A stretch of DNA of 64,000 nt from Xylanibacter brevis ATCC 19188 (GCF_000621725.1 NZ_JHXM01000011.1:1-64000); one strand, 5' to 3'. Shown: positions 14,792 through 26,028, numbered from the stretch's first letter. The notes: a model not told the origin generated them from the letters alone. Numbers and translations: made by a program.

Positions 14792-15606
14792 ATAATCACA
14801 TGAAACTAGTAGCAGACAGTGGCAGCACCAAGACGGACTGGGCCATGGGCGGCCTTCGCTTTAAGACCCAAGGAATCAACCCCTTTCATCAAGACGATGA
14901 AGCAATACTAAAGATACTGTCGGAGGAGCTGTTGCCACAGGTGAAGGACTACGAGATACAGGAAATTTGTTTTTACGGAAGTGGCGTTCGCCAGGAGTTG
15001 GAAGATAAGATGACGGCGGCCCTGAGAAAGGTGTTCCCCAGCGCCACCTTCATCGAGGCGCACAACGACCTGCTGGGGGCTGCCAAGGCACTGTGTGGCG
15101 ACCAAGAAGGCATTGCCTGCATCCTGGGCACGGGGTCTAATTCCTGCATCTACGACGGGCGCGCCATCGTATCGAATACGCCTGCACTGGGATATATCCT
15201 GGGCGACGAGGGTAGTGGGGCCGTGCTGGGCAAGCGCTTCCTGAACGCGCTCTACAAGAACCGTCTGCCAGAACAGCTGAAACGCGAATTTGAGCTATCG
15301 CAGCAGATGACGATGGCTGACGTCATAGCGCGGGTTTACAAGCAGCCGATGCCCAACCGATGGCTGGCGTCTTTATCGACGTTTATCAGCAAGCACCAGT
15401 CAGAAGAGGCAGTGCATCAGCTCATCGTAGATAATTTCAGCGATTTCTTCCGCTTCAACATCAACCCCTACGACAGGCGCGACCTGCCTGTGTCGGCCGT
15501 GGGTAGCATCGCTTTCTATTATGAATCCCAATTGCGCGAAGCCGCAGAAAAAGAGGGCTACGCCATGGGGAAAATCATGCGTAGCCCTATAGATGGTTTA
15601 GTATAA
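14788..15606 (+). CDS. N-acetylglucosamine-kinase-like ATPase (BadF/BadG family)
   Basis: A 272-residue sugar-kinase-fold protein. The phosphate-1 motif is ADSGSTKTDW and the phosphate-2 region GIACILGTGSNS, followed by GYILGDEGSGA. These fit the BadF/BadG/BcrA/BcrD ATPase family that includes N-acetylglucosamine kinase. Start at 14788 overlaps the transglycosylase stop; MKLVADSG at 14800 is an alternative. Coupling to a wall hydrolase supports salvage of amino sugars from peptidoglycan, which is an inference. Confidence 0.85.
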   Translation: MNNHMKLVADSGSTKTDWAMGGLRFKTQGINPFHQDDEAILKILSEELLPQVKDYEIQEICFYGSGVRQELEDKMTAALRKVFPSATFIEAHNDLLGAAKALCGDQEGIACILGTGSNSCIYDGRAIVSNTPALGYILGDEGSGAVLGKRFLNALYKNRLPEQLKREFELSQQMTMADVIARVYKQPMPNRWLASLSTFISKHQSEEAVHQLIVDNFSDFFRFNINPYDRRDLPVSAVGSIAFYYESQLREAAEKEGYAMGKIMRSPIDGLV

Positions 15607-15621
15607 GTCCTGATTTAGGGG

Positions 15622-15652
15622 TTAGACTAAGCCCTGTTGAGGGTTAATCTAA
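15622..15652. terminator. Possible bidirectional terminator hairpin
   Basis: TTAGACTAAGCCCT and AGGGTTAATCTAA form an imperfect hairpin between convergent genes, overlapping the stop of the rhamnose mutarotase gene. No strong T-tract. Confidence 0.4.
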
Positions 15653-15964
15653 ATGGAATAGCTCAGGAAGGGGAATGGTGACAGGCGAGTTATCTGGATT
15701 CACCTCCATAATATCTGCCATCATGTCCCACCATTTCTGTGTGATGGGGTCCACGTTCTCTGTGTCCTGCGAGTTGCCTTCCTTGGTGCACTCCTGATAG
15801 GCAAACAGGATGTTGGTGTCCTTATCCCAGTAGATACTGTAGTTCTCCACGCCCTGCTCCTTGATCATCTGCTTGAGTTCGGGCCAGATGGCAGCGTGAC
15901 GTTTTGCATACTCTTCCTCAAATCCCTTCTTGAGGAACATCTTAAAAGCAAATCTTTTTCTCAT
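15644..15964 (-). CDS. rhaM: L-rhamnose mutarotase
   Basis: A 106-residue ferredoxin-fold enzyme interconverting the anomers of L-rhamnose. Motifs match RhaM: KRHAAIWPEL (His), YSIYWD (Tyr) and KWWDMMADIM (paired Trp). Length is typical (about 104). It is 4 bases from a GT2 gene upstream, so probably co-transcribed with it; no other rhamnose catabolic gene is nearby. Confidence 0.9.
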   Translation of the reverse strand: MRKRFAFKMFLKKGFEEEYAKRHAAIWPELKQMIKEQGVENYSIYWDKDTNILFAYQECTKEGNSQDTENVDPITQKWWDMMADIMEVNPDNSPVTIPLPELFHLD

Positions 15965-15968
15965 TGTT

Positions 15969-16871
15969 TTAGTCGTTTTTTGTTAATGATATATAGTAAC
16001 CTAGTCGATATAGATTAAATACAGCCAGAACGGGATGCTTCCCGCATAGTATTCTTCGCTCTAACACCCCAAACAGGCGGTGCCAACAGCGAATGAGGGT
16101 AAGCACCTGTTTAATGTGTATGCCGTTGACGATGGTGAGCATGCGAGAATAGCCTCGCAGTTCGTCTCTAAAAGAATATAAGGTGCGCAAACTCCGCTCT
16201 ATCTTTTCCACATAGCAGGCATTGCTCTCGAAGTCCACCATCATGGAGGGGTTGTCGATATGCGAAATGCGGATGCGGTGCTCTTTCAGCGTCTTTCCAA
16301 ACATCACATCTTCATAGCCGCTTTTCTTGAAGCGCTCGTCAAACGGATGACTGATCATCAGCGAGCGCTCTATCATGAAGTTGGTGGAACGAAACGACTG
16401 ATAGGGACGCTCGCTGCGCTTCGTATAGTGGTGCATCGGGGCGCAATGGGTCTCGTAGAGACAGCGCAGATTTTGCGTATCTCCCTCTTTGATGCAGATG
16501 CCGCCATTGACGACGCCATCAGACGCACAGTCGAGATAGCGGGCGAGAAAGTCTTGACTCACTATCTGCATATCGCAATCCAAGAACAAAAGCCACTGAT
16601 ACTGACTCTTTTGGGCCAGAAAATTGCGCGTGGCAGCACTGCCCGTATTGCGCTCTTTCTCAATAAAGGTGCAGTGGGGAATGGTGTTTATCTGCCTGTT
16701 CTGCTCGATGCTCGACACACGAGGGGAGGCATCGTCGGCCACAAGGATCTCGTACGTAAAATCAGGACGACGGGCACGCTCATTTTCACACATAGCAGCC
16801 AGTCGTCTCACAATATCAACACAAGCCTCGTTATAGACAGGAAGTAATATGGATATTTCGTTTTTACTCAT
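15969..16871 (-). CDS. Family 2 glycosyltransferase
   Basis: A 300-residue GT-A enzyme. The start MSKNEISILLPVYNEA (16871) is chosen since the longer frame would run through the promoter. Seen: ILVADDASP, IEKERNTGSAATRNFLAQ and a DxD-type LLFLDCDMQI. It probably adds a sugar to a surface polysaccharide, lipid or protein; the acceptor is unknown. No membrane segment is evident. The promoter at 16887-16880 leaves only a few leader bases. Confidence 0.88.
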   Translation of the reverse strand: MSKNEISILLPVYNEACVDIVRRLAAMCENERARRPDFTYEILVADDASPRVSSIEQNRQINTIPHCTFIEKERNTGSAATRNFLAQKSQYQWLLFLDCDMQIVSQDFLARYLDCASDGVVNGGICIKEGDTQNLRCLYETHCAPMHHYTKRSERPYQSFRSTNFMIERSLMISHPFDERFKKSGYEDVMFGKTLKEHRIRISHIDNPSMMVDFESNACYVEKIERSLRTLYSFRDELRGYSRMLTIVNGIHIKQVLTLIRCWHRLFGVLERRILCGKHPVLAVFNLYRLGYYISLTKND

Positions 16872-16879
16872 TTCTTGAG

Positions 16880-16887
16880 CAAAATTA
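16880..16887 (-). promoter_or_regulatory. -7 element of GT2 gene promoter
   Basis: TAATTTTG read leftward, only 8 bases from the ATG, which suggests a nearly leaderless transcript. Confidence 0.55.
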
Positions 16888-16927
16888 CACAAAAAACCAT
16901 AAAATGAACAACAAATCAAAGAAAAAG

Positions 16928-16959
16928 TTTGCGAGAATAGATAAAAAATAGTAATTTTG
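16928..16959 (+). promoter_or_regulatory. rpsP promoter
   Basis: TTTG (16928-16931), 20 bases, then TAATTTTG (16952-16959): a full match to the Bacteroidetes primary sigma consensus. The leader is about 60 bases. Confidence 0.8.
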
Positions 16960-17023
16960 CACCCGCTATTACGAGATAATAGCATGAAATTCAAATTATT
17001 AATTAAATCAAAACAAAAAAAAC

Positions 17024-17554
17024 ATGGCAACAAAAATCAGATTGCAGCGCGGTGGTCGCAAAGGTTATGCTTTCTATAGCATCGTAATCGCTGACGCTCG
17101 TGCACCACGTGATGGTCGTTTCACTGAGAAGATTGGTTCTTACAATCCTAACACCAATCCCGCCACAGTAGACTTGAATTTCGAGCGTGCATTGTACTGG
17201 GTAGAGGTAGGCGCACAGCCCACCGATACTGTTCGCAACATCCTCAGCGGTGAGGGCGTTTACCTGATGAAGCACCTCCGCGGTGGTGTGAAGAAGGGCG
17301 CTTTCGACGAGGCTGCTGCACAGAAGAAGTTCGATGCATGGAAGGCAGACAAGCAGAAGGGCCTTGACAAGGTTCGCGAGGAAGAGGCTAAGGCAAAGAA
17401 AGAAGCTGCTGCAAAGGCTCTCGAGGCTGAGAAGAAGGCCAACGAGGCTATTGCACAGAAGGTTGCTGAGAAGAAGGCTGCAGCTGAAGCTGCTGCCGCT
17501 GAAGCACAGGCCGAGGCAGCTCCCGCAGCTGAAGAGGCTCCCGCAGAGGCATAA
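17024..17554 (+). CDS. rpsP: 30S ribosomal protein S16 with long C-terminal extension
   Basis: The first 85 or so residues are classic S16 ([40 protein letters not shown]). The remaining 90 residues are an Ala/Lys/Glu-rich helical tail ending in an acidic Ala/Glu/Pro run. Such tails are usual in Bacteroidetes S16, while S16 of most bacteria is 80-90 residues. It is a single-gene unit with a strong promoter and a terminator. Confidence 0.96.
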   Translation: MATKIRLQRGGRKGYAFYSIVIADARAPRDGRFTEKIGSYNPNTNPATVDLNFERALYWVEVGAQPTDTVRNILSGEGVYLMKHLRGGVKKGAFDEAAAQKKFDAWKADKQKGLDKVREEEAKAKKEAAAKALEAEKKANEAIAQKVAEKKAAAEAAAAEAQAEAAPAAEEAPAEA

Positions 17555-17577
17555 GCTTTTATGCTGAAATGAAGGTT

Positions 17578-17614
17578 AAGGTTGCGATCCTTTCAAGGGA
17601 TTGCAACCTTTTTT
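17578..17614 (+). terminator. Rho-independent terminator of rpsP
   Basis: AAGGTTGCGATCC (17578-17590) pairs with GGATTGCAACCTT (17598-17610), thirteen positions with one G-T pair, followed by a T-run. Confidence 0.88.
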
Positions 17615-17643
17615 AATTGTTTAACAAGTTTTTTTGTTAAAGA

Positions 17644-17674
17644 TTTGCCGTTCAAAAAATAATTGTTATCTTTG
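17644..17674 (+). promoter_or_regulatory. atp operon promoter
   Basis: TTTG (17644-17647) and TATCTTTG (17667-17674) are 19 bases apart, with a leader of about 50 bases to atpD. Confidence 0.75.
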
Positions 17675-17710
17675 CAAGCGAAAAAATCAACAGACAACAT
17701 ATAAACTTAA

Positions 17711-19255
<1,545 letters not shown>

Positions 19256-19296
19256 TGCCTAATGGCACATGTTCAACGTTCAATGTTCTATGATTT

Positions 19297-19548
19297 ATGT
19301 TGCAGCTTAAGATAGTTTCTCCCGAAAAGATAGAGTTTGAAGGCGATGTAGAGAGTGTGCTCGTACCAGGAACGCTCGGACAATTTGAGATCTTGGTCAA
19401 CCACGCACCTATCATCTCTTCGCTCGACAAGGGTAGGGTGGTTTACACACTACCAGGAGGCGAGAAGAGAACTCTCGATATTTTTGGAGGTTTTGTCGAG
19501 GTGCAGAAGAATGTTGTCAGCCTCTGTATAGAATTAATCGAAGCATGA
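19297..19548 (+). CDS. atpC: ATP synthase F1 subunit epsilon, short form
   Basis: An 83-residue protein with only the N-terminal beta-sandwich domain (LKIVSPEKIEFEGDVESVLV, GQFEILVNHAPIISSL). The C-terminal helical hairpin that inhibits ATP hydrolysis in other bacteria is absent, as is usual in Bacteroidetes. It overlaps the next gene by 4 bases. Confidence 0.95.
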   Translation: MLQLKIVSPEKIEFEGDVESVLVPGTLGQFEILVNHAPIISSLDKGRVVYTLPGGEKRTLDIFGGFVEVQKNVVSLCIELIEA

Positions 19549-19934
19549 TAGAGAAGAAGTTGTTTTCTACAGCCATCCATTACAGCATTCAGCTTCTCAT
19601 CATAGAGTGCGTGCTATTTGCAGGATTCCTGCTGCTGGCACCACCTACGACCCTAGTTGGCTCTGTAGCTGGCATCTGTGCCACTTCTTTCTTCTATCTT
19701 CTTTGTGGTTGGATATGGTATATGGTCGCATCCAGACACCACGACTATCTGACCTCGTTCTATACGGGAACATCGGGATTTCGTTTTATGATGGCTCTTG
19801 CCGTGATAGGCATCTATTACATGACTGCCAATGAGCCTGATATGAAGACGTTTATCTGCGTGTTTGGCATCTATTATCTGGTTACGCTGATTCATTTCAG
19901 CATCTTCTTTTCGAGAGTATCTAACCGTTCGTAA
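19545..19934 (+). CDS. Four-helix membrane protein in the AtpI position
   Basis: A 129-residue hydrophobic protein with about four transmembrane helices (starting near residues 12, 40, 80 and 103). It lies between atpC and atpB, overlapping atpC by ATGA. The place matches the AtpI/subunit I-type assembly factor of other ATP synthase operons, but sequence likeness to AtpI is not obvious. A role in Fo c-ring assembly is inferred from position only. Confidence 0.7.
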   Translation: MIEKKLFSTAIHYSIQLLIIECVLFAGFLLLAPPTTLVGSVAGICATSFFYLLCGWIWYMVASRHHDYLTSFYTGTSGFRFMMALAVIGIYYMTANEPDMKTFICVFGIYYLVTLIHFSIFFSRVSNRS

Positions 19935-19957
19935 CGAGTTAACAAACAAAGAATTAA

Positions 19958-21007
19958 ATGAAACGACTAAAGTCATTAATTATCCTGATAGCGTTAGCAC
20001 TCCTGCCTTTATCATCATTGCTGGCTGAAGAGACGCCCAAGACCGAAGAACCTCTGAATATCTCAGAGATTGTCTTGGAGCATTTGGCCGACTCTTATGA
20101 GTGGCACATCGCTTCGTACGAGGGTAAGCATATCAGCATTCCGCTGCCCATCATCATCAGGAGTTCACATACTGGCGAGTGGCATTTCTGCACAGAGCAC
20201 TCTCTGCCGGCAGGCTTCTTCTTTAACCCTGAAGCTCATGGCAAGATATACGAGCAGCTGCCCGACGGCACCACCGAACGTCCGTTAGACCTCAGCATCA
20301 CTCGCAACGTGATGCAGATCTGGATCGTTGTGGCACTACTGCTGGTAGTATTCCTCAGTTGTGCCAGGTGGTATAAGAAGCATGATAAAACCAGTAATGC
20401 TCCAGGCGGATTCGTCGGTGCTGTCGAGATGCTGGTGATGATGATTAACGATGATGTCATCAAGTCATCCATCGGCGAGAAGCACTATAAGCCATACGCT
20501 CCCTATCTGCTGACGGTGTTCTTTTTCATTCTGTTCACCAACCTGTTAGGACTACTTCCTGTCTTCCCTGGTGGATCGAATGTCACAGGCAATATCAACA
20601 TTACGTTCTTCTTTGCATTGTGCACGTTCCTGGCTATCAATCTCTTTGGTAATAAAGAGTATTGGAAAGAAATTTTCTGGCCCGAAGTGCCTCTGTTTCT
20701 GAAGGCCATCCCCCTGATGCCAGCTATCGAGTTGTTTGGTGTGTTCACCAAGCCATTCGCGCTGATGATCCGTCTTTTCGCCAACATGATGGCAGGTCAC
20801 GCTATGATACTCAGTTTCAGCTGCGTCATCTTCCTGGGTTGGACAATGGGTGTTGGTCTTGGCATCGGACTTAATCTGTTCAGCATCCTGATGTTGCTAT
20901 TCATGAATGCACTAGAACTCCTGGTGGCCTTTGTCCAGGCTTATGTGTTCACGATGCTTAGCGCTGTGTTCATTGGTTTGGCGCATCCGGAACATCATGC
21001 AGAATAA
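19958..21007 (+). CDS. atpB: ATP synthase Fo subunit a
   Basis: A 349-residue membrane protein. An N-terminal signal-like helix (LIILIALALLPLSSLL) and a periplasmic segment of about 100 residues precede the helices, as in other Bacteroidetes. The essential Arg is in ALMIRLFANMMAGHAMIL. It forms the proton half-channels next to the c-ring. Confidence 0.96.
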   Translation: MKRLKSLIILIALALLPLSSLLAEETPKTEEPLNISEIVLEHLADSYEWHIASYEGKHISIPLPIIIRSSHTGEWHFCTEHSLPAGFFFNPEAHGKIYEQLPDGTTERPLDLSITRNVMQIWIVVALLLVVFLSCARWYKKHDKTSNAPGGFVGAVEMLVMMINDDVIKSSIGEKHYKPYAPYLLTVFFFILFTNLLGLLPVFPGGSNVTGNINITFFFALCTFLAINLFGNKEYWKEIFWPEVPLFLKAIPLMPAIELFGVFTKPFALMIRLFANMMAGHAMILSFSCVIFLGWTMGVGLGIGLNLFSILMLLFMNALELLVAFVQAYVFTMLSAVFIGLAHPEHHAE

Positions 21008-21048
21008 ACAAAACAATAAAGAATTGAAAATATAAACATTATTAATAA

Positions 21049-21306
<258 letters not shown>

Positions 21307-21319
21307 AACCGTATAGCAA

Positions 21320-21832
21320 ATGGATTTCACTCAATTACCAGCAATCCTGACGCCAGATCTAGGACTTCTGTTCTGGATGTTGCTGGCGTTCTTGGTGGTC
21401 TTTGGTGTACTTGCTAAGTTTGGTTTCCCCGCCATCATCAATATGGTGGACGAGCGAAACAAATTTATAGACGACAGTCTGCGCAAGGCACACGAGGCTC
21501 AGGAGCGTTTGGCCAATATCGAGAAGGAAGGTGAATCCATCTTGCAGGAGGCACGCGAGAAGCAAGCTCAGATACTGAAGGAGGCCGCCGAGTCGCGCGA
21601 CGCTATCGTCGAGCAGGCTCAGCAGAAGGCTAGGCTAGAGGGCGCCCGCTTGATGGAGGAAGCAAAGATTGCCATCGAGCAGGAGAAGAAGGCGGCCATC
21701 GCTGATATTCGTCAGCAGGTTGCAACCCTCAGCGTAGGCATCGCTGAAAAGGTTCTCCGTCAGAACCTCCGTGACGATAAGTCGCAGATGGATTTGATAG
21801 ATCGCATGCTGGATGACTCTACTGTTAAATAA
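21320..21832 (+). CDS. atpF: ATP synthase Fo subunit b
   Basis: A 170-residue stator protein: one N-terminal membrane helix (LLFWMLLAFLVVFGVLAKFG) and a long charged coiled coil rich in Glu, Lys and Ala. It links Fo to F1 through delta. Starts 13 bases after atpE. Confidence 0.95.
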   Translation: MDFTQLPAILTPDLGLLFWMLLAFLVVFGVLAKFGFPAIINMVDERNKFIDDSLRKAHEAQERLANIEKEGESILQEAREKQAQILKEAAESRDAIVEQAQQKARLEGARLMEEAKIAIEQEKKAAIADIRQQVATLSVGIAEKVLRQNLRDDKSQMDLIDRMLDDSTVK

Positions 21833-21847
21833 TTAAGGTAAACGCGT

Positions 21848-22384
21848 ATGGATATCGGAGTAATCTCTACGAGATATGCAAGGGCACTGCTGAAGAGTGC
21901 TACGGATGCCCAGCTTGAAGCACAGGTGTATCAGGAAATGATGACACTGGCTAAGAGCTATACCGATGTGCCCATGCTTCGACAGACCATCGACAACCCC
22001 ATGCTGGACAAGTCCGAGAAGCAGAAGTTGCTGGAGGTAGCAACTGGTGGCACGCCCTGTCCGCTGATGCAAACCTTCATATCCCTGGTATTGAAGGAGG
22101 ACCGCGAAAGCATGATTCAGTTTATGGCCTACTCGTACATGACGCTTTACCGCAAGCAGAAGAATGTCATTCGTGGCAAACTCACCACCGCCGCGCGCGT
22201 TTCCGCTGAGACGGAACAGAAGATGCGCCAGATGGTGGAGAGCCGAACTCAAGGCACAGTGGAGTTTGAAACAGAGGTGAACCCCGACATCATTGGTGGT
22301 TTCATATTGGAATACGACACGTTTCGCATGGATGCAAGCGTGAAGACTAAGCTCAACTCCATTCTTAACATACTTAAGAAATAA
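21848..22384 (+). CDS. atpH: ATP synthase F1 subunit delta
   Basis: A 178-residue OSCP-type protein. The start has ISTRYARALLKSA and the C-terminus has NPDIIGGFILEYD, both typical. It joins the top of F1 to the b stalk. Starts 15 bases after atpF. Confidence 0.95.
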   Translation: MDIGVISTRYARALLKSATDAQLEAQVYQEMMTLAKSYTDVPMLRQTIDNPMLDKSEKQKLLEVATGGTPCPLMQTFISLVLKEDRESMIQFMAYSYMTLYRKQKNVIRGKLTTAARVSAETEQKMRQMVESRTQGTVEFETEVNPDIIGGFILEYDTFRMDASVKTKLNSILNILKK

Positions 22385-22434
22385 CGTTATCACGCAAAAA
22401 CGTCGTAACGTCATAACGAATAAAAATTAAAACA

Positions 22435-24021
22435 ATGTCAGATAAAATAAAACCAAGCGAAGTCAGTCAGGTACTTCTTGAACAACTGAAAGGCATTCAG
22501 AATGCTGCACAGTTTGACGAAGTTGGTACCGTACTAACCGTTAGCGATGGTGTAGCCCGTATCTATGGTCTGCGAAATGCCGAGGCCAACGAGCTGCTCG
22601 AATTCGAAAACGGTACGATGGCTATCGTCATGAACTTGGAGGAAGACAACGTAGGTTGTGTGCTGCTGGGCAGCACATCAGGCATTAAAGAGGGCATGGT
22701 TGTTAAGCGTACCAAGCGTATTGCTTCAATTCGTGTCAACGATAATATGCTGGGACGCGTCATCAACCCTCTGGGTCAAGCTGTCGACGGCAAGGGCGAC
22801 ATTGATCTCACTGACGCTTTCGAGATGCCGCTTGACCGCAAAGCGCCTGGCGTTATCTATCGTCAGCCAGTGAAAGAACCTCTGCAAACTGGACTGAAGG
22901 CTATCGACTCGATGATTCCTATTGGTCGTGGTCAGCGTGAGCTTATCATTGGCGACCGTCAGACAGGTAAGACGGCTATTGCTGTTGATACGATCATCAA
23001 CCAGAAGAGTTTCTATGAAGCAGGCAAGCCCGTTTATTGTATCTACGTAGCCATCGGACAGAAAGCTAGTACTGTAGCCAACCTTGTTCAGACGCTGAAG
23101 GAGCATGGCGCTATGCCTTACACGATTATCGTGGCAGCTACTGCCGCTGATCCTGCAGCTATGCAGTATTATGCACCTTTTGCCGGAGCTGCTATCGGTG
23201 AGTACTTCCGCGATCGCGGTCTTCCTGCACTCGTGGTCTATGATGACCTTTCAAAGCAGGCTGTAGCTTATCGTGAAGTATCGCTGATTCTGCGTCGTCC
23301 TTCTGGACGTGAGGCTTATCCTGGTGATGTGTTCTATTTGCACTCTCGTTTGCTTGAGCGCGCTGCCAAGATGAACGAGCAGCAGGAAGTAGCCGAACAG
23401 ATGAACGACCTGCCCGAGTGTATGAAAGGCCACGTGAAGGGTGGTGGTTCGCTCACCGCGCTGCCTATCATCGAGACTCAGGCCGGCGACGTATCAGCTT
23501 ACATCCCAACCAACGTTATCTCAATCACCGACGGTCAGATATTCTTGGAGTCAGACCTCTTCAACCAGGGTTTCCGCCCTGCCATCAACGTAGGTATCTC
23601 TGTATCTCGTGTAGGTGGTTCGGCTCAAATCAAGAGTATGAAGAAGGTGGCAGGTACACTGAAAATTGACCAAGCTCAGTATCGCGAGTTGGAGGCTTTC
23701 TCTAAGTTCTCTAGTGATATGGATGCAGTGACCGCAATGACGCTGGATCGTGGTCGTAAGAACAATCAGTTGCTCATTCAGCCACAGTATAGCCCCATGC
23801 CCGTTGGTGAGCAGGTGGCCATCCTCTATTGTGGTGTGCACGGTTTGATGCGCGAGGTGCCCATCGACAAGGTTCGCGAGTGCCAGAATCAGTTCCTCGA
23901 CAAGTTGCGTTCGTCAGCTCCGGAGGTTATCGAGACACTGGCCAGTGGCAACATTGACGATGCCACCACGCAGAAGATTGAGTCAGTGATGGCTGATATC
24001 GCCGGAACATACAAAGCATGA
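22435..24021 (+). CDS. atpA: ATP synthase F1 subunit alpha
   Basis: A 528-residue non-catalytic nucleotide-binding subunit. Walker [15 protein letters not shown]; the regions [20 protein letters not shown] and [14 protein letters not shown] are characteristic. It follows atpH and precedes atpG by 6 bases. Confidence 0.98.
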   Translation: MSDKIKPSEVSQVLLEQLKGIQNAAQFDEVGTVLTVSDGVARIYGLRNAEANELLEFENGTMAIVMNLEEDNVGCVLLGSTSGIKEGMVVKRTKRIASIRVNDNMLGRVINPLGQAVDGKGDIDLTDAFEMPLDRKAPGVIYRQPVKEPLQTGLKAIDSMIPIGRGQRELIIGDRQTGKTAIAVDTIINQKSFYEAGKPVYCIYVAIGQKASTVANLVQTLKEHGAMPYTIIVAATAADPAAMQYYAPFAGAAIGEYFRDRGLPALVVYDDLSKQAVAYREVSLILRRPSGREAYPGDVFYLHSRLLERAAKMNEQQEVAEQMNDLPECMKGHVKGGGSLTALPIIETQAGDVSAYIPTNVISITDGQIFLESDLFNQGFRPAINVGISVSRVGGSAQIKSMKKVAGTLKIDQAQYRELEAFSKFSSDMDAVTAMTLDRGRKNNQLLIQPQYSPMPVGEQVAILYCGVHGLMREVPIDKVRECQNQFLDKLRSSAPEVIETLASGNIDDATTQKIESVMADIAGTYKA

Positions 24022-24027
24022 TAGCCT

Positions 24028-25002
24028 ATGCCCAGCCTGAAAGAAATTAAAGGCCGTATTGCCTCGGTCAACAGCACGCGTAAGATCACTTCCGCTATGA
24101 AAATGGTGGCAAGTTCTAAGCTGCATCATGCTCAGGTGGCTATCCAGAACATGCTGCCCTATGAGTCAATGCTTGAGCATATTCTTAAGTCATTCCTCGC
24201 TGCCGAGGCAGAAGCTCAGTCTATTTATGATCAGGTGCGCCCAGTAAAACGAGTGGCTTTAGTTGTTTACTCTTCTAATTCTTCACTCTGTGGTGGGTTC
24301 AACGCCAATGTCATCAAGATGATGCTGAGCACCGTGAAGCAGCTGTCTGACCAACTAGGCGCAGAAAATGTCGAGGTGTACCCAATCGGAAGAAAAGTAG
24401 CAGAGAAAGCCAGGAAGATGGGTTTTAACGTGATGTATGATCAAAACGAAATGGTGGATCATCCTAACGTTAATCAATGCATCAAACTGGCCGCCGAGCT
24501 CGGCCAGCGTTTTGCCGATGGAGAAATCGACAAAGTGGACTTGATCTATCATCACTTCAAGAGTGCCGGATCGCAGATTCTTTGTAAGAAGACCTTCCTG
24601 CCGATTGATGTTGAAAGCGAGTTGGAGCGTGATCACGAGCGTGATCTCACTTCGAATATTGCTACTAAGAAGTCGCAGGAATATCTGAAGAAGCATGGTG
24701 CTTCACATGATGAGGGTTCAAAGAAAGAGGAAGCAAAGCCTCTGAATGACAACTTCATCGTTGAGCCTGATATGGATAGCGTGCTTTCTAGTTTGATTCC
24801 TAAGTACGCTCATCTGATGCTCTACACCGCACTTCTCGATAGTGTTGCCTCAGAGCATGCAGCGCGTATGGTTGCGATGCAGACAGCTACCGACAATGCT
24901 GACGAGCTCTTGCGTCAGTTGAATCTGCAGTACAACAAGAGTCGTCAGCAGGCTATCACTTCAGAATTGCTTGATATTGTGGGAGGATCTGTCAATAACT
25001 AA
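24028..25002 (+). CDS. atpG: ATP synthase F1 subunit gamma (with insertion)
   Basis: A 324-residue rotor shaft, longer than the usual 285-295. N- and C-terminal coiled-coil ends are typical (KGRIASVNSTRKITSAMKMV; KSRQQAITSELLDIVGG). A charged insert of some 35 residues at about 205-245 (KKSQEYLKKHGASHDEG and onward) explains the extra length. Last gene of the operon; its terminator lies inside the convergent prmA. Confidence 0.97.
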   Translation: MPSLKEIKGRIASVNSTRKITSAMKMVASSKLHHAQVAIQNMLPYESMLEHILKSFLAAEAEAQSIYDQVRPVKRVALVVYSSNSSLCGGFNANVIKMMLSTVKQLSDQLGAENVEVYPIGRKVAEKARKMGFNVMYDQNEMVDHPNVNQCIKLAAELGQRFADGEIDKVDLIYHHFKSAGSQILCKKTFLPIDVESELERDHERDLTSNIATKKSQEYLKKHGASHDEGSKKEEAKPLNDNFIVEPDMDSVLSSLIPKYAHLMLYTALLDSVASEHAARMVAMQTATDNADELLRQLNLQYNKSRQQAITSELLDIVGGSVNN

Positions 25003-25014
25003 CGTATTGACAAA

Positions 25015-25890
25015 TCACTTTTCGAATACTAAACAAGCCCAGTGGTCATCCAGCCGCTGGGCTTTCTTTTGCAATCCCAGCTCAGTTGCTTTTCTTGTAA
25101 GTATTTCAATGTCATCCTCATAAAAACCACTTAATATGAGGATTGCATGTTCTTTCATTTTACCCACAAAGGCAGGCATATCTGCCAGCAGGATATTCCT
25201 ATTGATATTGGCTGTTATGATATCGAAATGTCCTTGTATTGCATCATCCAAAACTTTAGCATCGCCAAGATATGACTGGAAGTGATCATCTACACGATTA
25301 ATCACCGCATTATGCCTGGCATTATCTACACTCCATTCGTCGATATCATAACCAATGGCTTCGCAGGCCCCCAGTTTCAAAGCCGTTATAGCTAAAATAC
25401 CGGTGCCTGTGCCACAATCTAAGAAGCGTTTGTTGTTCAGATCCAAGTCAAGAAGCGAGGTTACGATCATACGGGTTGTTTCGTGTGTTCCTGTGCCAAA
25501 GGCCAAGTGTGCATCTATTTCAATGCCCATATCCATTTTCTCTGGCAGATGTCTTCCGTCATGAATCGCTAAGACACCTTCTCCACGCGAAACAGGCGTC
25601 TGGATACAAATTGGCATGAATCCTTCCTTCTCCCATTGTTCGTTCCAATCTTTATCCTCAGCTTCCTCTACAGTATAGCTGATAGAAAAGGGTAGGGGGA
25701 AATCTTCTATAATGCCATCAAGTGCAGACCTATCGAATAGGTTCTGCTGAACATATCCCTTAAGGCCGTTTTCGCACTCTTCAAAAGTTTCAAAGCCAGC
25801 TTCTGCTGCCATCGAAGCAAAAACGTCACAAGCTGTCTGCTGCAGTTCTTCTGCTCCTTTTATATTAAATGTAACCTCGTAATACTTCAT
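25015..25890 (-). CDS. prmA: Ribosomal protein L11 methyltransferase
   Basis: A 291-residue SAM-dependent enzyme methylating L11. Start MKYYEVTFNIKG at 25890; the longer frame crosses the promoter. SAM motif I is FLDCGTGTGILAITALKLGA, followed by GYDIDEWSVDNARHN, and the catalytic region is ITANINRNILL. It converges on atpG with a 12-base gap, and its 3' end contains the atpG terminator. Confidence 0.93.
   Translation of the reverse strand: MKYYEVTFNIKGAEELQQTACDVFASMAAEAGFETFEECENGLKGYVQQNLFDRSALDGIIEDFPLPFSISYTVEEAEDKDWNEQWEKEGFMPICIQTPVSRGEGVLAIHDGRHLPEKMDMGIEIDAHLAFGTGTHETTRMIVTSLLDLDLNNKRFLDCGTGTGILAITALKLGACEAIGYDIDEWSVDNARHNAVINRVDDHFQSYLGDAKVLDDAIQGHFDIITANINRNILLADMPAFVGKMKEHAILILSGFYEDDIEILTRKATELGLQKKAQRLDDHWACLVFEK
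25035..25070 (+). terminator. atp operon terminator inside prmA coding sequence
   Basis: AAGCCCAGTGG (25035-25045) pairs with CCGCTGGGCTT (25054-25064), eleven pairs with one G-T, followed by TCTTTT. It lies wholly within the last codons of the convergent prmA gene. Confidence 0.85.
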
Positions 25891-25910
25891 TTCTTTGTTA
25901 AATTTACCCG

Positions 25911-25918
25911 CAAAATTA
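25911..25918 (-). promoter_or_regulatory. -7 element of prmA promoter
   Basis: TAATTTTG read leftward, about 20 bases before the chosen prmA ATG. Confidence 0.65.
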
Positions 25919-25960
25919 CAAAAATTAGGGAAAATCCTACTATGTTTTAGGGTTTTTCCG

Positions 25961-25991
25961 TAAATTTGCATGGAAATAAGTTTTATTTTTG
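25961..25991 (+). promoter_or_regulatory. Two possible -7 elements for the secreted-protein gene
   Basis: TAAATTTG (25961-25968) and TATTTTTG (25984-25991) both fit TAnnTTTG upstream of the ATG at 26029. Which is used cannot be told from sequence. Confidence 0.5.
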
Positions 25992-26028
25992 CATCGTAAA
26001 AGAATATAAACTAAAGGATTTAAGAGAT

